The notes under the pieces are model-generated. The model was not told the DNA's origin. It saw nothing but the letters and a program-made list of their open reading frames with translations, and searched no databases. From Mucilaginibacter gossypiicola (lineage in GTDB: Bacteria > Bacteroidota > Bacteroidia > Sphingobacteriales > Sphingobacteriaceae): 64,000 nucleotides of DNA. The stretch is from contig NZ_FOCL01000002.1 of NCBI RefSeq assembly GCF_900110105.1, forward strand, positions 823,620-887,619, in the 5' to 3' direction. The position numbers and the translations under genes were made by a program. This document shows, piece by piece, positions 16,498 to 25,884 of this stretch. How positions within the stretch are numbered: the stretch's first letter is position 1; each line of letters opens with the position of its first letter.

Positions 16498-16914
16498 GTG
16501 CAACTATCTGTAAATTCACTATCCCAGTTACCGCAGGCTGCCGAAGCTATTCTTGCCGGTTCGGCGGGGAATAAAATTTTTCTTTTTTATGGCGAAATGG
16601 GGGCCGGGAAAACCACCCTTATTAAAGCACTATGTGAGGCTTTGGGTGTAACCGAACCGGCTACCAGTCCAACGTTTTCCATCGTGAACGAATACATCGG
16701 ACACCAAAACAGGATCTATCATTTTGACTTCTATCGCCTCAAAAACCAAACGGAAGCTTTGGATATGGGCTATGAAGAATATTTTTACAGCGATGCCTAC
16801 TGCTTTATTGAGTGGCCCGAAAAGATTCCCGACCTGCTTCCCGACCACTACGCCAATATCCGGATCCAGGTTTTGGATAGCAATTCGCGAAGTATCAGCA
16901 TCGAAAATATTTAG
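16498..16914 (+). CDS. tsaE: tRNA threonylcarbamoyladenosine biosynthesis ATPase
   Basis: P-loop ATPase that works with TsaD and TsaB to place t6A on tRNAs decoding ANN codons. The 138 residues match the family. FYGEMGAGKTTLIKAL is Walker A; SPTFSIVNEY and HFDFYRL are the TsaE signatures; the C-terminal FIEWPEKI fits Walker B/hinge. It starts with GTG at 16498, and no ATG gives the conserved N-terminus. It precedes ald by 53 bp. Confidence 0.93.
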   Translation: MQLSVNSLSQLPQAAEAILAGSAGNKIFLFYGEMGAGKTTLIKALCEALGVTEPATSPTFSIVNEYIGHQNRIYHFDFYRLKNQTEALDMGYEEYFYSDAYCFIEWPEKIPDLLPDHYANIRIQVLDSNSRSISIENI

Positions 16915-16967
16915 TTTTATCATCCGTCGTTTTTTATTATCTTCAACAGCCTTTAAAACAATACATC

Positions 16968-18194
16968 ATGAGTTCAGGGATATACAGCGGGTTTTCGGAT
17001 ATTGCCAAACAAGCAATGATGCAACCCCAGGAGTCGTTGCTGGAGGTAAAAAGTAAAAAGAACAAGCTGTACATCGGCATTCCAAAAGAAGTTTCCTTCC
17101 AGGAAAACCGCGTGCCTTTAACCCCGCTATCGGTGGCCTTACTGGTTAATAACGGACACGATGTAATGCTGGAGAGCCATGCGGGTCAGGCCGCCAATTT
17201 TTCGGATAAGGATTACAGCGAACAGGGCGCGCAAATAGTTTATGATACCAAAAAGGTGTATGAGGCCGACATTATCATTAAAATAGCGCCGCCTACTCCC
17301 CACGAAATTGAGATGATGAAACCAGGGCAGATCCTCATCTCCACCCTGCAAATGGCTACGCTTAAAGCCGAAAGTATCCATGCCCTGATGGTTAAGAAAA
17401 TCACGGCACTAAGCTTTGAGCACCTTCGCGATGAGGGCAATATACTTACCGTGGTAAGGGCCATGAGCGAAATTGTAGGCGCAACATCCATACTCATAGC
17501 CGCCGAATATTTAAGCAATGTTTTTGAAGGCAAAGGCCTGATGCTGGGTGGCATAACCGGCGTTCCGCCTACCGAAATTGTGATACTTGGTGCAGGTACG
17601 GTAGGGGAGTACGCCGCCCGAACAGCCATATCCCTCGGTGCCGAAGTTAAGGTATTTGACCCTTCGATATACAAGCTTCGCCGTCTGCAAAACAATATAG
17701 GCAACCGTGTTTTCACTTCGGTAGTACAGCCCATTGTATTGGAAAAAGCTATTACTACATGTGATGTGGCCATAGGCGCGCTTCGGGCCGAAGACGGCCG
17801 CAGCCCCTGCATTATCTCCGAAGAGACGGTTAGCCGCATGAAACGCGACTCGGTTATTATCGATGTTAGTATTGATCAGGGCGGTTGCTTTGAAACATCC
17901 GAAGTTACCAATCACACGCACCCGGTTTTTCGTAAGCATGATGTTATTCATTATTGTGTACCCAACATTGCATCGCGTGTAGCCCGCACCGCTACATATG
18001 CACTCACCAATATTTTTGCGCCAATACTGCTTGATATTGGCGATATGGGCGGCATTAAAAACCTCATATGGCAAAAATCGGGCGTGCGTAACGCGGTTTA
18101 TATTTACCAGGGGCAACTTACCAATAAACACATTGGCGAGCGCTTCTCCATACCCTGTAAAGACCTCGATCTGCTTATCGTATCGCACAGGTAA
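16968..18194 (+). CDS. ald: Alanine dehydrogenase
   Basis: 408 residues. Converts L-alanine to pyruvate and ammonium with NAD. The N-terminal domain has IGIPKEVSFQENRVPLTP with the substrate Arg and Lys, and GQILISTLQMA. The NAD-binding Rossmann segment is IVILGAGTVGEYAARTA, followed by VFDPS. The C-terminal part has VIIDVSIDQGGCFETS and NIASRVARTATYAL, typical of Ald/PNT. A ~25-residue N-terminal extension precedes the usual start. The dipeptidase gene starts immediately after the stop, so D-Ala-D-Ala hydrolysis and alanine oxidation are probably linked. Confidence 0.93.
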   Translation: MSSGIYSGFSDIAKQAMMQPQESLLEVKSKKNKLYIGIPKEVSFQENRVPLTPLSVALLVNNGHDVMLESHAGQAANFSDKDYSEQGAQIVYDTKKVYEADIIIKIAPPTPHEIEMMKPGQILISTLQMATLKAESIHALMVKKITALSFEHLRDEGNILTVVRAMSEIVGATSILIAAEYLSNVFEGKGLMLGGITGVPPTEIVILGAGTVGEYAARTAISLGAEVKVFDPSIYKLRRLQNNIGNRVFTSVVQPIVLEKAITTCDVAIGALRAEDGRSPCIISEETVSRMKRDSVIIDVSIDQGGCFETSEVTNHTHPVFRKHDVIHYCVPNIASRVARTATYALTNIFAPILLDIGDMGGIKNLIWQKSGVRNAVYIYQGQLTNKHIGERFSIPCKDLDLLIVSHR

Positions 18195-18195
18195 T

Positions 18196-18879
18196 ATGGC
18201 CCGGAAGTTTTTATTGCTGTTGATATTTATTGCCGCAACATTTCGTGTTAGTGCCCAGCATTATAAATACATCGACAGTACAAAAATTTGCGATATTGCC
18301 CGCTATAAACTACAGGTTAAGGCTAACCCTGATAAACAACTGGTTGAAATAAAAAAATACATTCCAGAGATTGCCTTAGACCTGCGGTATGCCACTACCA
18401 ACAATTTTATGCACCGCCGTATGTATACAACGGCCAAAGCTTATGCAAGGCTTCCGGTAGTGAAGGCCTTACAGCAGGTTGAGGCCGAATTAAAAACGCA
18501 GGGCCTCGGCCTTAAAATTTATGATGCTTACCGGCCATATTCGGTTACGGCGAATTTTTACGAAATGGCGCCCGATACCAATTTTGTTGCCGACCCGCGC
18601 AAAGGATCAAAGCATAACCGGGGCTGTGCCATTGATCTTTCGGTCATTAACCTTAAAACCGGCAAAGAACTGGATATGCCAACCGGCTTTGACAGCTTTA
18701 GCCGCAAGGCCGGCGCAAATTATATGGCTTTACCGCAACAGCAAATTGACAACCGGGAGCTGTTAAAAACCGTAATGGCCAAATATGGCTTCAAGGTGAT
18801 ATCAACAGAATGGTGGCACTATGACTTTACCGGCTGGGAAAAGTATGAGCTGTTGGATATTCCGGTTCAGGGACTGTAA
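18196..18879 (+). CDS. ddpX: D-alanyl-D-alanine dipeptidase (VanX/DdpX type), exported
   Basis: 227 residues. Signal peptide (RKFLLLLIFIAATFRVSAQ). Zinc peptidase of family M15D: SKHNRGCAIDLS is the SxHxxGxAxD zinc motif, EWWHYDF supplies the catalytic Glu and third zinc His, and YDAYRPYS the substrate Arg. The product hydrolyses D-Ala-D-Ala, probably released from the wall. Start chosen at ATG 18196, next to the ald stop; the longer frame from 17998 lies inside ald and would hide the signal peptide. No vanHA partners are present, so a resistance role is unlikely; dipeptide recycling is the better reading. Confidence 0.9.
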   Translation: MARKFLLLLIFIAATFRVSAQHYKYIDSTKICDIARYKLQVKANPDKQLVEIKKYIPEIALDLRYATTNNFMHRRMYTTAKAYARLPVVKALQQVEAELKTQGLGLKIYDAYRPYSVTANFYEMAPDTNFVADPRKGSKHNRGCAIDLSVINLKTGKELDMPTGFDSFSRKAGANYMALPQQQIDNRELLKTVMAKYGFKVISTEWWHYDFTGWEKYELLDIPVQGL

Positions 18880-18988
18880 CCCTTTTGATACTCCATTAAA
18901 ATTTACAACTTTTATTACAGCCTGCTTACAAAAGGCATCAATATTGCATAATCATCCACAAACAGATGTTAACCTTTAATCTATCCGC

Positions 18989-19987
18989 ATGAAGTTTTTT
19001 AGCAAAGAATATTTTAAACAACTATGGAAGGTACTCCTGGCATCCTTCACTGGCTTTTCAAAAGATAATGGCTTAAAATTAAGTGCTTCCCTGGCTTATT
19101 ATACTGTATTTTCTATAGCACCTTTGTTAATCATCGTAATATCGGTAGCCGGTCTTGTTTTTGGACAGGATGCGGCAACACATCGCCTTTACCCTGAAAT
19201 TGTTCGTTACGTTGGCAAAGGGCCGGCAGCCCAAATCCAGGATGCTTTAAAACATCTTGCATTGTCCGGAAAATCGGGCATTGCCGTTGTTATTGGTGTG
19301 GTAACGCTGTTATTGGGAGCGAGCAGTATTTTTATCGAAATCCAGGACTCGCTCAACATGATCTGGCGGGTTAAGGCTAAGCCAAAAAGTGGTTGGGTGC
19401 AGCTGTTAAAAAATCGCTTCGTATCATTTTCGCTCATCATAAGCCTTGGTTTTTTATTATTGGCGACGCTCATTATCAATATCGTTATAACCGCTGTCCA
19501 GGACCAGATCCAGCGCTTTTTCCCCCAGATCGACGCTGTAACCAGGTTCCTTGTTAAAGGCATAAACCTCGGCATTACCCTGGTGGTGATCACTACTTTA
19601 TTCGGCATCATATTCAAGTTTTTGCCCGATGTTAAGATCAAATGGAAAGATGTACGCAGTGGTGCGGTATTTACGGCTATTCTGTTTATGATTGGCCAGT
19701 ATGCTATCAGCCTTTATATTCAATATACAGCACAAGGCTCGGCTTATGGCGCTGCGGGCTCTATCATTGTGATCTTAGTTTGGATCTATTATACATCGGC
19801 CATTTTATATATCGGCGCAGAATTTACCCAGGTATTTGCCGAAGCCAGCGGAAGCCATATTGAGCCTGCAGATTACGCAGTACATATCCAACAAACCGAG
19901 ATTGAACACAGGGTAAAAATTCTTCCCGCACAAAACCCGCAACTTGAAGGGAATTTGAAAAAGGATGAAGGAGAGGGGAAGGGGTAA
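18989..19987 (+). CDS. YihY/BrkB family inner-membrane protein
   Basis: 332 residues with six predicted membrane helices (e.g. LSASLAYYTVFSIAPLLIIV; GIAVVIGVVTLLLGASSIF; FSLIISLGFLLLATLI). The LSASLAYYTxFSxxPLL motif and later AYGAAGSIIVILVWIYYTSAILYIGAEF are diagnostic of the family once called RNase BN. The nuclease activity is not supported for the family. The C-terminal ~45 residues are hydrophilic. Biochemical role unknown. Confidence 0.9.
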   Translation: MKFFSKEYFKQLWKVLLASFTGFSKDNGLKLSASLAYYTVFSIAPLLIIVISVAGLVFGQDAATHRLYPEIVRYVGKGPAAQIQDALKHLALSGKSGIAVVIGVVTLLLGASSIFIEIQDSLNMIWRVKAKPKSGWVQLLKNRFVSFSLIISLGFLLLATLIINIVITAVQDQIQRFFPQIDAVTRFLVKGINLGITLVVITTLFGIIFKFLPDVKIKWKDVRSGAVFTAILFMIGQYAISLYIQYTAQGSAYGAAGSIIVILVWIYYTSAILYIGAEFTQVFAEASGSHIEPADYAVHIQQTEIEHRVKILPAQNPQLEGNLKKDEGEGKG

Positions 19988-19992
19988 AAAAC

Positions 19993-20084
19993 ATGTCATT
20001 GCGAGCGTAGCGTGGCAACCGCACGGAAGCATAACCGCCCTGTATAGCATGCGATTGCTTCGTCGTGCCTCCTCGCAATGACAT
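19993..20084. repeat. Dispersed palindromic repeat, family A, copy 4
   Basis: ATGTCATTGCGAGCGTAGCG at the left and GTGCCTCCTCGCAATGACAT at the right. It fills the gap between two convergent genes. Its interior (GCAACCGCACGGAAG, TGTATAGCATGCGATTGCTT) is the reverse complement of parts of copy 2, so it sits in the opposite orientation. Confidence 0.9.
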
Positions 20085-20099
20085 AGATTTAATATCTAT

Positions 20100-21425
20100 T
20101 TAAAACTCTTCATGTATATACGTCATAATCCTCACCATCTCATCCCTTACTTCACGGGTTGAGCGGGTGAAGTTGTTGTTCATGAATGCAAAAGCCAGAC
20201 GTTTGCCTTTGCGGGTTACAATGTACCCGCTTTGATTATGGTTGTTGCTCAATGATCCGGTTTTAGCCCATACAAAAGGCTGCCCGTTATCGGTTTTATA
20301 GGCGCTTTTAATAGTACCGGCCACGCCACCTATCGGCATCATGCTATGCAGCAGGCTTTCATCTTTCACTTCGTCCTGAATTTTGAGCAGTAAGGCTACC
20401 ATATCCCTGGGCGTAAACAAATTATAGCGCGATAAGCCCGAACCATCTACCCATTGCGGCGCATCGGGCAAATCACTCAAAAAATGTGCTTTTGAATAGT
20501 TAATCACCGAGTCGGTGTTGAGCGTATTAAATTTCATCGATGAGCATACCAGCAGCAACTGTTCTGCAATAAAATTATCGCTTGGCTGCAGCATCCGCCG
20601 GTAAACCGAATCGGCATTGGCGTTGTAAATAATTTTGGCATCAGCGGCCATAGGCTCCTGCAATAATGATACAGGCTTTTTCAGCGTATCCTGCAACAGG
20701 GCCATGGTCAATTGCAAGCTTGTTTTCCAGGGAATTTCCTGCTTGTAATTTTTAGGAATCTCTCCGGCAGGGTATACAAAATTATTGCTGATAAAATCGC
20801 GCTTTACCTTAAACTGAGCAGGGCGATAGTTAATATCGGCATTCAGAAAACGCTTTAAATAGTTGGGCTTCACCTGCATGTTACCGTCGTTATCGGCATA
20901 TAGCTGGGCTACATTATCTTCAATAGGCAGGGCGGTTATTTCGGCCTGGTAATAATCATTGTAATCGTCCCAACCCCAGCCGGCGCCAAAAAACTCACCG
21001 GTATAATTTCCGGGCGAGTAAAAAAGCTGTTTGCTGCTTCTCTTCAAAAAGTTAAGCCCATTTATCCCTTTCAAATCGCTGTGCAAAAAGGAGGGGTCGC
21101 CGGTACCCCAAAATATCAGCGAGTCGCCGCGGGTTTGATACCGCAATGCCGGGATCGAATCGCCCAACATTTTCAAACAGGTATAAAAAGTAAAAAGCTT
21201 GGTATTGGATGCAGGGGTAAAGTATTTATCGGCATTTAGCTCATATATCATTTTATGATCATCCAGGTCATAAAGGGCAAAACCAGTAAAGTGGTCGTTA
21301 ACAATCTGCGAATGTTTAAACAGCTTTTTAACCTTCCTTTTTTTTATTGAACGGGCATAAACAGTATCATGATAAAGGGATAAAACACAAACAATTAACA
21401 GAAATGAAATTGTTGATTTTCGCAT
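20100..21425 (-). CDS. dacB: D-alanyl-D-alanine carboxypeptidase/endopeptidase, PBP4 type
   Basis: About 441 residues from the ATG at 21425 (MRKSTISFLLIVC), a signal peptide; an ATG 7 codons upstream (21446) is possible. It has the three penicillin-binding motifs: SxxK in PASNTKLF, SxN in PSDNFIAEQLL, and KTG in AKTGSLSN. The wide spacing between SxxK and SxN is typical of the S13/PBP4 family. It trims or cleaves peptidoglycan cross-bridges in the periplasm, fitting the D-Ala-D-Ala dipeptidase gene nearby. Convergent with yihY; divergent from the aspartyl protease. Confidence 0.92.
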   Translation of the reverse strand: MRKSTISFLLIVCVLSLYHDTVYARSIKKRKVKKLFKHSQIVNDHFTGFALYDLDDHKMIYELNADKYFTPASNTKLFTFYTCLKMLGDSIPALRYQTRGDSLIFWGTGDPSFLHSDLKGINGLNFLKRSSKQLFYSPGNYTGEFFGAGWGWDDYNDYYQAEITALPIEDNVAQLYADNDGNMQVKPNYLKRFLNADINYRPAQFKVKRDFISNNFVYPAGEIPKNYKQEIPWKTSLQLTMALLQDTLKKPVSLLQEPMAADAKIIYNANADSVYRRMLQPSDNFIAEQLLLVCSSMKFNTLNTDSVINYSKAHFLSDLPDAPQWVDGSGLSRYNLFTPRDMVALLLKIQDEVKDESLLHSMMPIGGVAGTIKSAYKTDNGQPFVWAKTGSLSNNHNQSGYIVTRKGKRLAFAFMNNNFTRSTREVRDEMVRIMTYIHEEF

Positions 21426-21484
21426 AATAAAATAATTATTTAACAAATAAATCTCGTAAATTTAATATACCAACTATAACCACT

Positions 21485-22735
21485 TTGTTACACAAGCTAT
21501 ATTATAATTTACGCCATCCGGGGGCATTGTGGCTGGCATTTGTGTTAACATTTTGCTTTGCAACCACAGCCCGGGCCCAGTACTTTGATCTTGATGTACA
21601 TAAAAAAAAGGTGAATATTCCGTTCAAGCTGGAGCGGAACCTGATGATCATTCAACTCAAGATCAACCATAAAGGGCCCTTTAATTTTATATTGGATACC
21701 GGCGTAGGGCTCATGATCATAACCGATCCTAAATTAGTTGATTCCATCAGCATTCCTAATAAGCGCACATTAAAAATCCCCGGCCTTGGCGAAGGTGATG
21801 ACTCCGAAGCCTATGTAACTTCAACCTTAGACATTGCCATACCCGGCCTGGTTAGCTATGACGTTGCTGCCGCCATCTTGAAAAAAGATGTGTTTAACCT
21901 TTCGGGGTATGCCGGCATGCCAATTCACGGCTTGTTGGGATACGAGTTTTTTAACAACCTGGCCGTAAAGATCAGTTTCCAGGACAGCGTAGTTACCGTA
22001 TGCCGCCCCAAAGACCTTAAACCTTTCAGAAAAGCCAATAAAATCCCGATGTTGGTAGAGGACAGAAAAGCATACGTTTATGCTAAAGCCTTTATGCCGG
22101 GCATTGCACCTATAAAAACTAAACTGGTTGTTGATCTGGGAGCCGGGCATCCGGTATCAATTGAGCATTATATCGAAACTTATGGCCTTCCGCAAAAGTT
22201 TATTGCCTCGGCCAATCTTGGCATCGGCTTAAACGGGCCCATAAACGGCTTTATAAGCAGGATGGATGAGTTTGATTTAGGTAAATTCAGGATGAAGAAG
22301 GTATTGGCCTCCTTTCCCGATGACAGGAACAACCAAACTAATTTGACCGTGAAGCGGGACGGGAACCTCGGCGTTGGTATATTAAAGCGGTTCACTGTTA
22401 TTTTAGATTACCCCGACAGCGTCATGTATTTAAAACCCGGCTCAACCTATAACGATCCCTTTGAACATGACATGAGTGGCCTTGAATATTATGCGGCAGG
22501 CGATCACCTGGAAAGGATCGTGATCAGCAGGGTAGAACCGGGTTCGGCAGCCGATGAAGTTGGCCTGGAACGCGACGACGAGATCATATCCATAAACTTT
22601 AAACCGGTTTCAAGAATGAACCTTCAGGATATCGATGAACTTTTCAAATCAAAAGACGACCGCAGCCTGCTGCTTGAAGTATATCACGATAAACGTGTTG
22701 ATAATGTTGTGCTCACATTAAAACGCCGCATATAA
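21485..22735 (+). CDS. Exported retropepsin-like aspartyl protease with PDZ domain
   Basis: 416 residues. After an N-terminal hydrophobic signal (LWLAFVLTFCFATTARAQ) come two aspartyl-protease lobes: FNFILDTGVGLMIITD holds the DTG-type active site, and the second lobe has KLVVDLGAGHPVSIE, where the expected DTG reads DLG. The C-terminal ~90 residues are a PDZ domain (ISRVEPGSAADEVGLERDDEIISINFK). This pairing is common in Bacteroidota periplasmic proteins. The start is TTG 21485; the gap to the divergent dacB is only 38-60 bp, so their promoters overlap. The second-lobe change may mean a single active Asp; not certain. Confidence 0.82.
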   Translation: MLHKLYYNLRHPGALWLAFVLTFCFATTARAQYFDLDVHKKKVNIPFKLERNLMIIQLKINHKGPFNFILDTGVGLMIITDPKLVDSISIPNKRTLKIPGLGEGDDSEAYVTSTLDIAIPGLVSYDVAAAILKKDVFNLSGYAGMPIHGLLGYEFFNNLAVKISFQDSVVTVCRPKDLKPFRKANKIPMLVEDRKAYVYAKAFMPGIAPIKTKLVVDLGAGHPVSIEHYIETYGLPQKFIASANLGIGLNGPINGFISRMDEFDLGKFRMKKVLASFPDDRNNQTNLTVKRDGNLGVGILKRFTVILDYPDSVMYLKPGSTYNDPFEHDMSGLEYYAAGDHLERIVISRVEPGSAADEVGLERDDEIISINFKPVSRMNLQDIDELFKSKDDRSLLLEVYHDKRVDNVVLTLKRRI

Positions 22736-22830
22736 TTAATAATATCTGTTATTTATTGCTGATAAAACGCTTTATCACTAAAAAAAGACCTGTTTTTTAT
22801 ATAAGTTTACGGTTAAAACTATTGTAATAA

Positions 22831-25473
22831 ATGAAAAAACATTCGCTGCCGGGTATTTATTTGCGCGGCTCAGTACTGGCACTTGCTGTTTTGGCTGGCT
22901 CATGTGCCACAAAAAAGCAAACCGCAAACCAAAGCCTTACCCTAAAAACAACTACTACCCCTAACGGCACCGTTTCGACAGCAACAACCGGAGCTCCCAA
23001 AAAAGAGGGTATTAAAAAGTTCAGTGATCTTATCCCGGCCAAAACCAAGGCTGATAGCGGCCTTTTCAACACTTATAAAGTTGATGGCAAATATTACTAC
23101 GAAATACCCGATTCATTAATTAACCGCGAAATGCTGGTGGTTACCCGTTTTGTAAAAACACCGGGCGGCCTAAAAACCTTCGGGCAGCAATACGGCGGCG
23201 AAGAAATTAACGACCAGGTTTGGAAGTGGGAAAAGCACGACAAGCAGGTATTTATCCGCGTACCAAGCTATTCGTTACGTGCCGATAGCACCAGCGACAT
23301 GTACCAATCGGTTAAAAACTCAAATCTTGATGCTATACTGGCCTCTTTTGAAATAAAGGCCTTTAATAAAGATACCACTGGTGTTTTAATTGATGTTACT
23401 GATTTTTACAATGGCGATATTGCTGCCCTTGGTTTATCTGACGATATCAAAAAAGCATACAAAACCATGGGGGTTGATAATTCGCGCTCATATATCGACA
23501 CCATTAAAAGCTTTCCGATAAATATTGAGGCACACACGCTAAAAACCTATCGTGCCGGCGAGTCGCCTACTGATAATAGTATTGCGGCCGTTACATTTGA
23601 GTTAAACACCTCAATGCTGCTGTTACCTAAAGTTCCGATGAAATACCGGATCATGGACCCACGGGTAGGCTTTTTTGGTCAGCGCCAAACAGATTACGGC
23701 ACTAATGCTCAAAAAGCCTTAGTTACAGCCTATATTCACCGCTGGAGGTTAGAGCCTAAAGATCCTGCCGCCTATGCAAAAGGCGAACTGGTTGAACCTA
23801 AAAAGCAAATTGTATTCTACATCGATCCGGCTACGCCTAAAAAATGGGTACCTTATTTAATACAGGGCGTAAACGACTGGCAAAAAGCCTTTGAAGCGGC
23901 AGGCTTTAAAAATGCCATCACCGCTAAAGAAGCGCCTACTGCCAAACAAGACCCTCAGTTTAGCACCGAAGATGCGCGGTATAGCGTAATCAGGTATTTT
24001 GCATCAGATGTTGAAAACGCCTACGGCCCTCACATTGCCGATCCGCGCAGCGGCGAGATCCTGGAAAGCCATGTAGGCTGGTACCACAACGTTATGCAGC
24101 TACTGCGCGACTGGTACCTGATCCAAACTGCAGCCGTGAACCCTAACGCCCGCCATGCACAATTTACCGACGATCAAATGGGCGAACTCATCCGCTTTGT
24201 GTCATCGCATGAGGTTGGCCATACCTTAGGTTTGCCGCATAACTTTGGCTCGAGCTACGCTTACCCTGTTGATTCACTGCGATCAAAAACATTTACCGAT
24301 AAACATGGTACCGCACCATCTATCATGGATTATGCCCGTTTTAATTACATAGCGCAGCCCGGTGATGGTGTTACACACCTGTATCCGCAAATAGGGGAGT
24401 ATGACGACTGGTCGATTAAATGGGGGTATACCTGGTTCGCGGGCAATAAAACTCCTGAACAGGAAAAAGAGATCTTAGCTGTATGGACCAACAAAAACGC
24501 CGGTAACCCTATTTACTATTTCGGTCGTCAGGGCACATCTATCGACCCTCGCTTGCAAAATGAGGATTTGGGCGATAATGCCATGAAGGCGAGTGCTTAT
24601 GGCATTGCCAACCTGAAACGCATTTTACCGAACCTCGAGAAATGGTCATATAAAAAGAATGAGGATTATAGCGACCTTAATGAACTATATAACGAGGTTT
24701 TAGGTCAGTATTACCGTTACATGGGCCATGTAACCACCAACATTGGCGGCATGAACGAAAACTTTAAAACTTACGATCAAAAAGGTCCGGTTTATGATTT
24801 TGTGAGCAAAGAACGTCAGCGCGAAGCTGCCTTATTTTTAAACCAACAACTATACACTACGCCATTATGGCTTATTAATAAAGCCGAATTGGCAAAGTTT
24901 GATAACGGTGTTATCATAAACCGTATTAAAGCCATGCAGGTTTCATTGTTAGGCAACGAGTTAACAGCTTCAAGGCTTGCGCGTATGTATGATAACGAAG
25001 CCAAAAACGGTGCTAACGCCTATACTGTTGCCCAGCTATTAACCGATCTGCACACGGGTATATTTGGCACAAGCAAACCCGATAGCTACCAGCGCAACCT
25101 TCAAAGAGGATACATTGAAAACCTGAAAGGTTTGTTAAATACAGATGCAAGCTTTTCATTCCCGGGTGTATCAAGTGCACAGCTGGCAAGCTGGGGCTTT
25201 ACGCCTATCAACATTGTGTTGTCAGATATCAGACCGATGGTACGTGCCGAGTTAAAGAAAATTGATACAGGTTTACCCAAAGGCGGCGATGCCATGACAG
25301 CAGCACATTACGCCGATCTTCACCTTAGGATAAAGGAAGCCCTTAACCCAACAAGGCCAATTGTAAATGTTGGCGGAGGAATGGGCAGAGGCATTAACGA
25401 TAGCAAACCAGCTATACTGAATGAAAAAACAGGAAGTATGAACTGCTGGCCAAGAACCAATGTTGAAAACTAA
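22831..25473 (+). CDS. Zinc-dependent metalloprotease lipoprotein (DUF5117/DUF5118 type)
   Basis: 880 residues. The N-terminus ends in a lipobox, LAGSCATKK, so it is a lipoprotein. Residues ~60-400 match the DUF5118/DUF5117 segments found before the protease in this family. The catalytic motif is SSHEVGHTLGLPHNFG, an HExxHxxGxxH metzincin site, with a Met-turn at SIMDYAR. The C-terminal ~350 residues are a helical domain (DUF4953-like). Family members are predicted secreted or surface proteases of unknown substrate. Followed by a clear terminator. Confidence 0.88.
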   Translation: MKKHSLPGIYLRGSVLALAVLAGSCATKKQTANQSLTLKTTTTPNGTVSTATTGAPKKEGIKKFSDLIPAKTKADSGLFNTYKVDGKYYYEIPDSLINREMLVVTRFVKTPGGLKTFGQQYGGEEINDQVWKWEKHDKQVFIRVPSYSLRADSTSDMYQSVKNSNLDAILASFEIKAFNKDTTGVLIDVTDFYNGDIAALGLSDDIKKAYKTMGVDNSRSYIDTIKSFPINIEAHTLKTYRAGESPTDNSIAAVTFELNTSMLLLPKVPMKYRIMDPRVGFFGQRQTDYGTNAQKALVTAYIHRWRLEPKDPAAYAKGELVEPKKQIVFYIDPATPKKWVPYLIQGVNDWQKAFEAAGFKNAITAKEAPTAKQDPQFSTEDARYSVIRYFASDVENAYGPHIADPRSGEILESHVGWYHNVMQLLRDWYLIQTAAVNPNARHAQFTDDQMGELIRFVSSHEVGHTLGLPHNFGSSYAYPVDSLRSKTFTDKHGTAPSIMDYARFNYIAQPGDGVTHLYPQIGEYDDWSIKWGYTWFAGNKTPEQEKEILAVWTNKNAGNPIYYFGRQGTSIDPRLQNEDLGDNAMKASAYGIANLKRILPNLEKWSYKKNEDYSDLNELYNEVLGQYYRYMGHVTTNIGGMNENFKTYDQKGPVYDFVSKERQREAALFLNQQLYTTPLWLINKAELAKFDNGVIINRIKAMQVSLLGNELTASRLARMYDNEAKNGANAYTVAQLLTDLHTGIFGTSKPDSYQRNLQRGYIENLKGLLNTDASFSFPGVSSAQLASWGFTPINIVLSDIRPMVRAELKKIDTGLPKGGDAMTAAHYADLHLRIKEALNPTRPIVNVGGGMGRGINDSKPAILNEKTGSMNCWPRTNVEN

Positions 25474-25502
25474 TTTGACATAACAGTTCAAAAATTCTTC
25501 TT

Positions 25503-25535
25503 AAAATCCTGCCTTATTTTAGGGCGGGATTTTTT
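25503..25535 (+). terminator. Intrinsic terminator after the zinc protease
   Basis: AATCCTGCCTTATTTTAGGGCGGGATTTTTT: AATCC(T)GCC pairs with GGCGGGATT, followed by T6. Confidence 0.85.
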
Positions 25536-25611
25536 ATTTCATGGCCATATTAAAAACCCCGCCAAATTGTCTTAATACAACAGAGTATCGGCTACAGAAA
25601 GGAACCGGCTA

Positions 25612-25884
25612 TTACTTAAGCTGGCTTATATTATCAAAAAAGGCAACCTGCAAATCAAGCAGCGACTTTACGTTTATCTTTTCGCCGTAGGCATCAAAAC
25701 ATAAAAATTTGGTTAACTCGGGCCTGTTTTTCTTTGATTTTTCGAAAAAATTAAAGGTTTCAAAAAAATAATGGTTGGTTGTAATATGGCTTTTGCTGTT
25801 TGTTTGTGATGTGTTAAGCCTGAATCCGATCGCATCGATCCAATCGTGCACTTTAGCATGCAGCGAGCTTTTAATATTGTTCAT
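25612..25884 (-). CDS. Hypothetical protein
   Basis: 90 residues, no signal peptide or membrane segment. Mixed charged and aromatic (HYFFETFNFFEKSKKNRPEL). I recognise no domain. Stands alone, transcribed toward the protease terminator. Probably a real small gene, since the ATG is followed by balanced codon use, but the function is unknown. Confidence 0.5.
   Translation of the reverse strand: MNNIKSSLHAKVHDWIDAIGFRLNTSQTNSKSHITTNHYFFETFNFFEKSKKNRPELTKFLCFDAYGEKINVKSLLDLQVAFFDNISQLK

Noticed and set aside
17511..18188. 225-codon ORF antisense to ald
   Set aside because: Mirror frame of a well-supported gene; no motif.
17998..18195. Upstream extension of the dipeptidase into ald
   Set aside because: It is the shadow of ald in another frame; the signal peptide starts at 18196.
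18196..18879. Vancomycin resistance through the VanX-like gene
   Set aside because: No vanH, vanA or regulator genes; the neighbour is alanine dehydrogenase.
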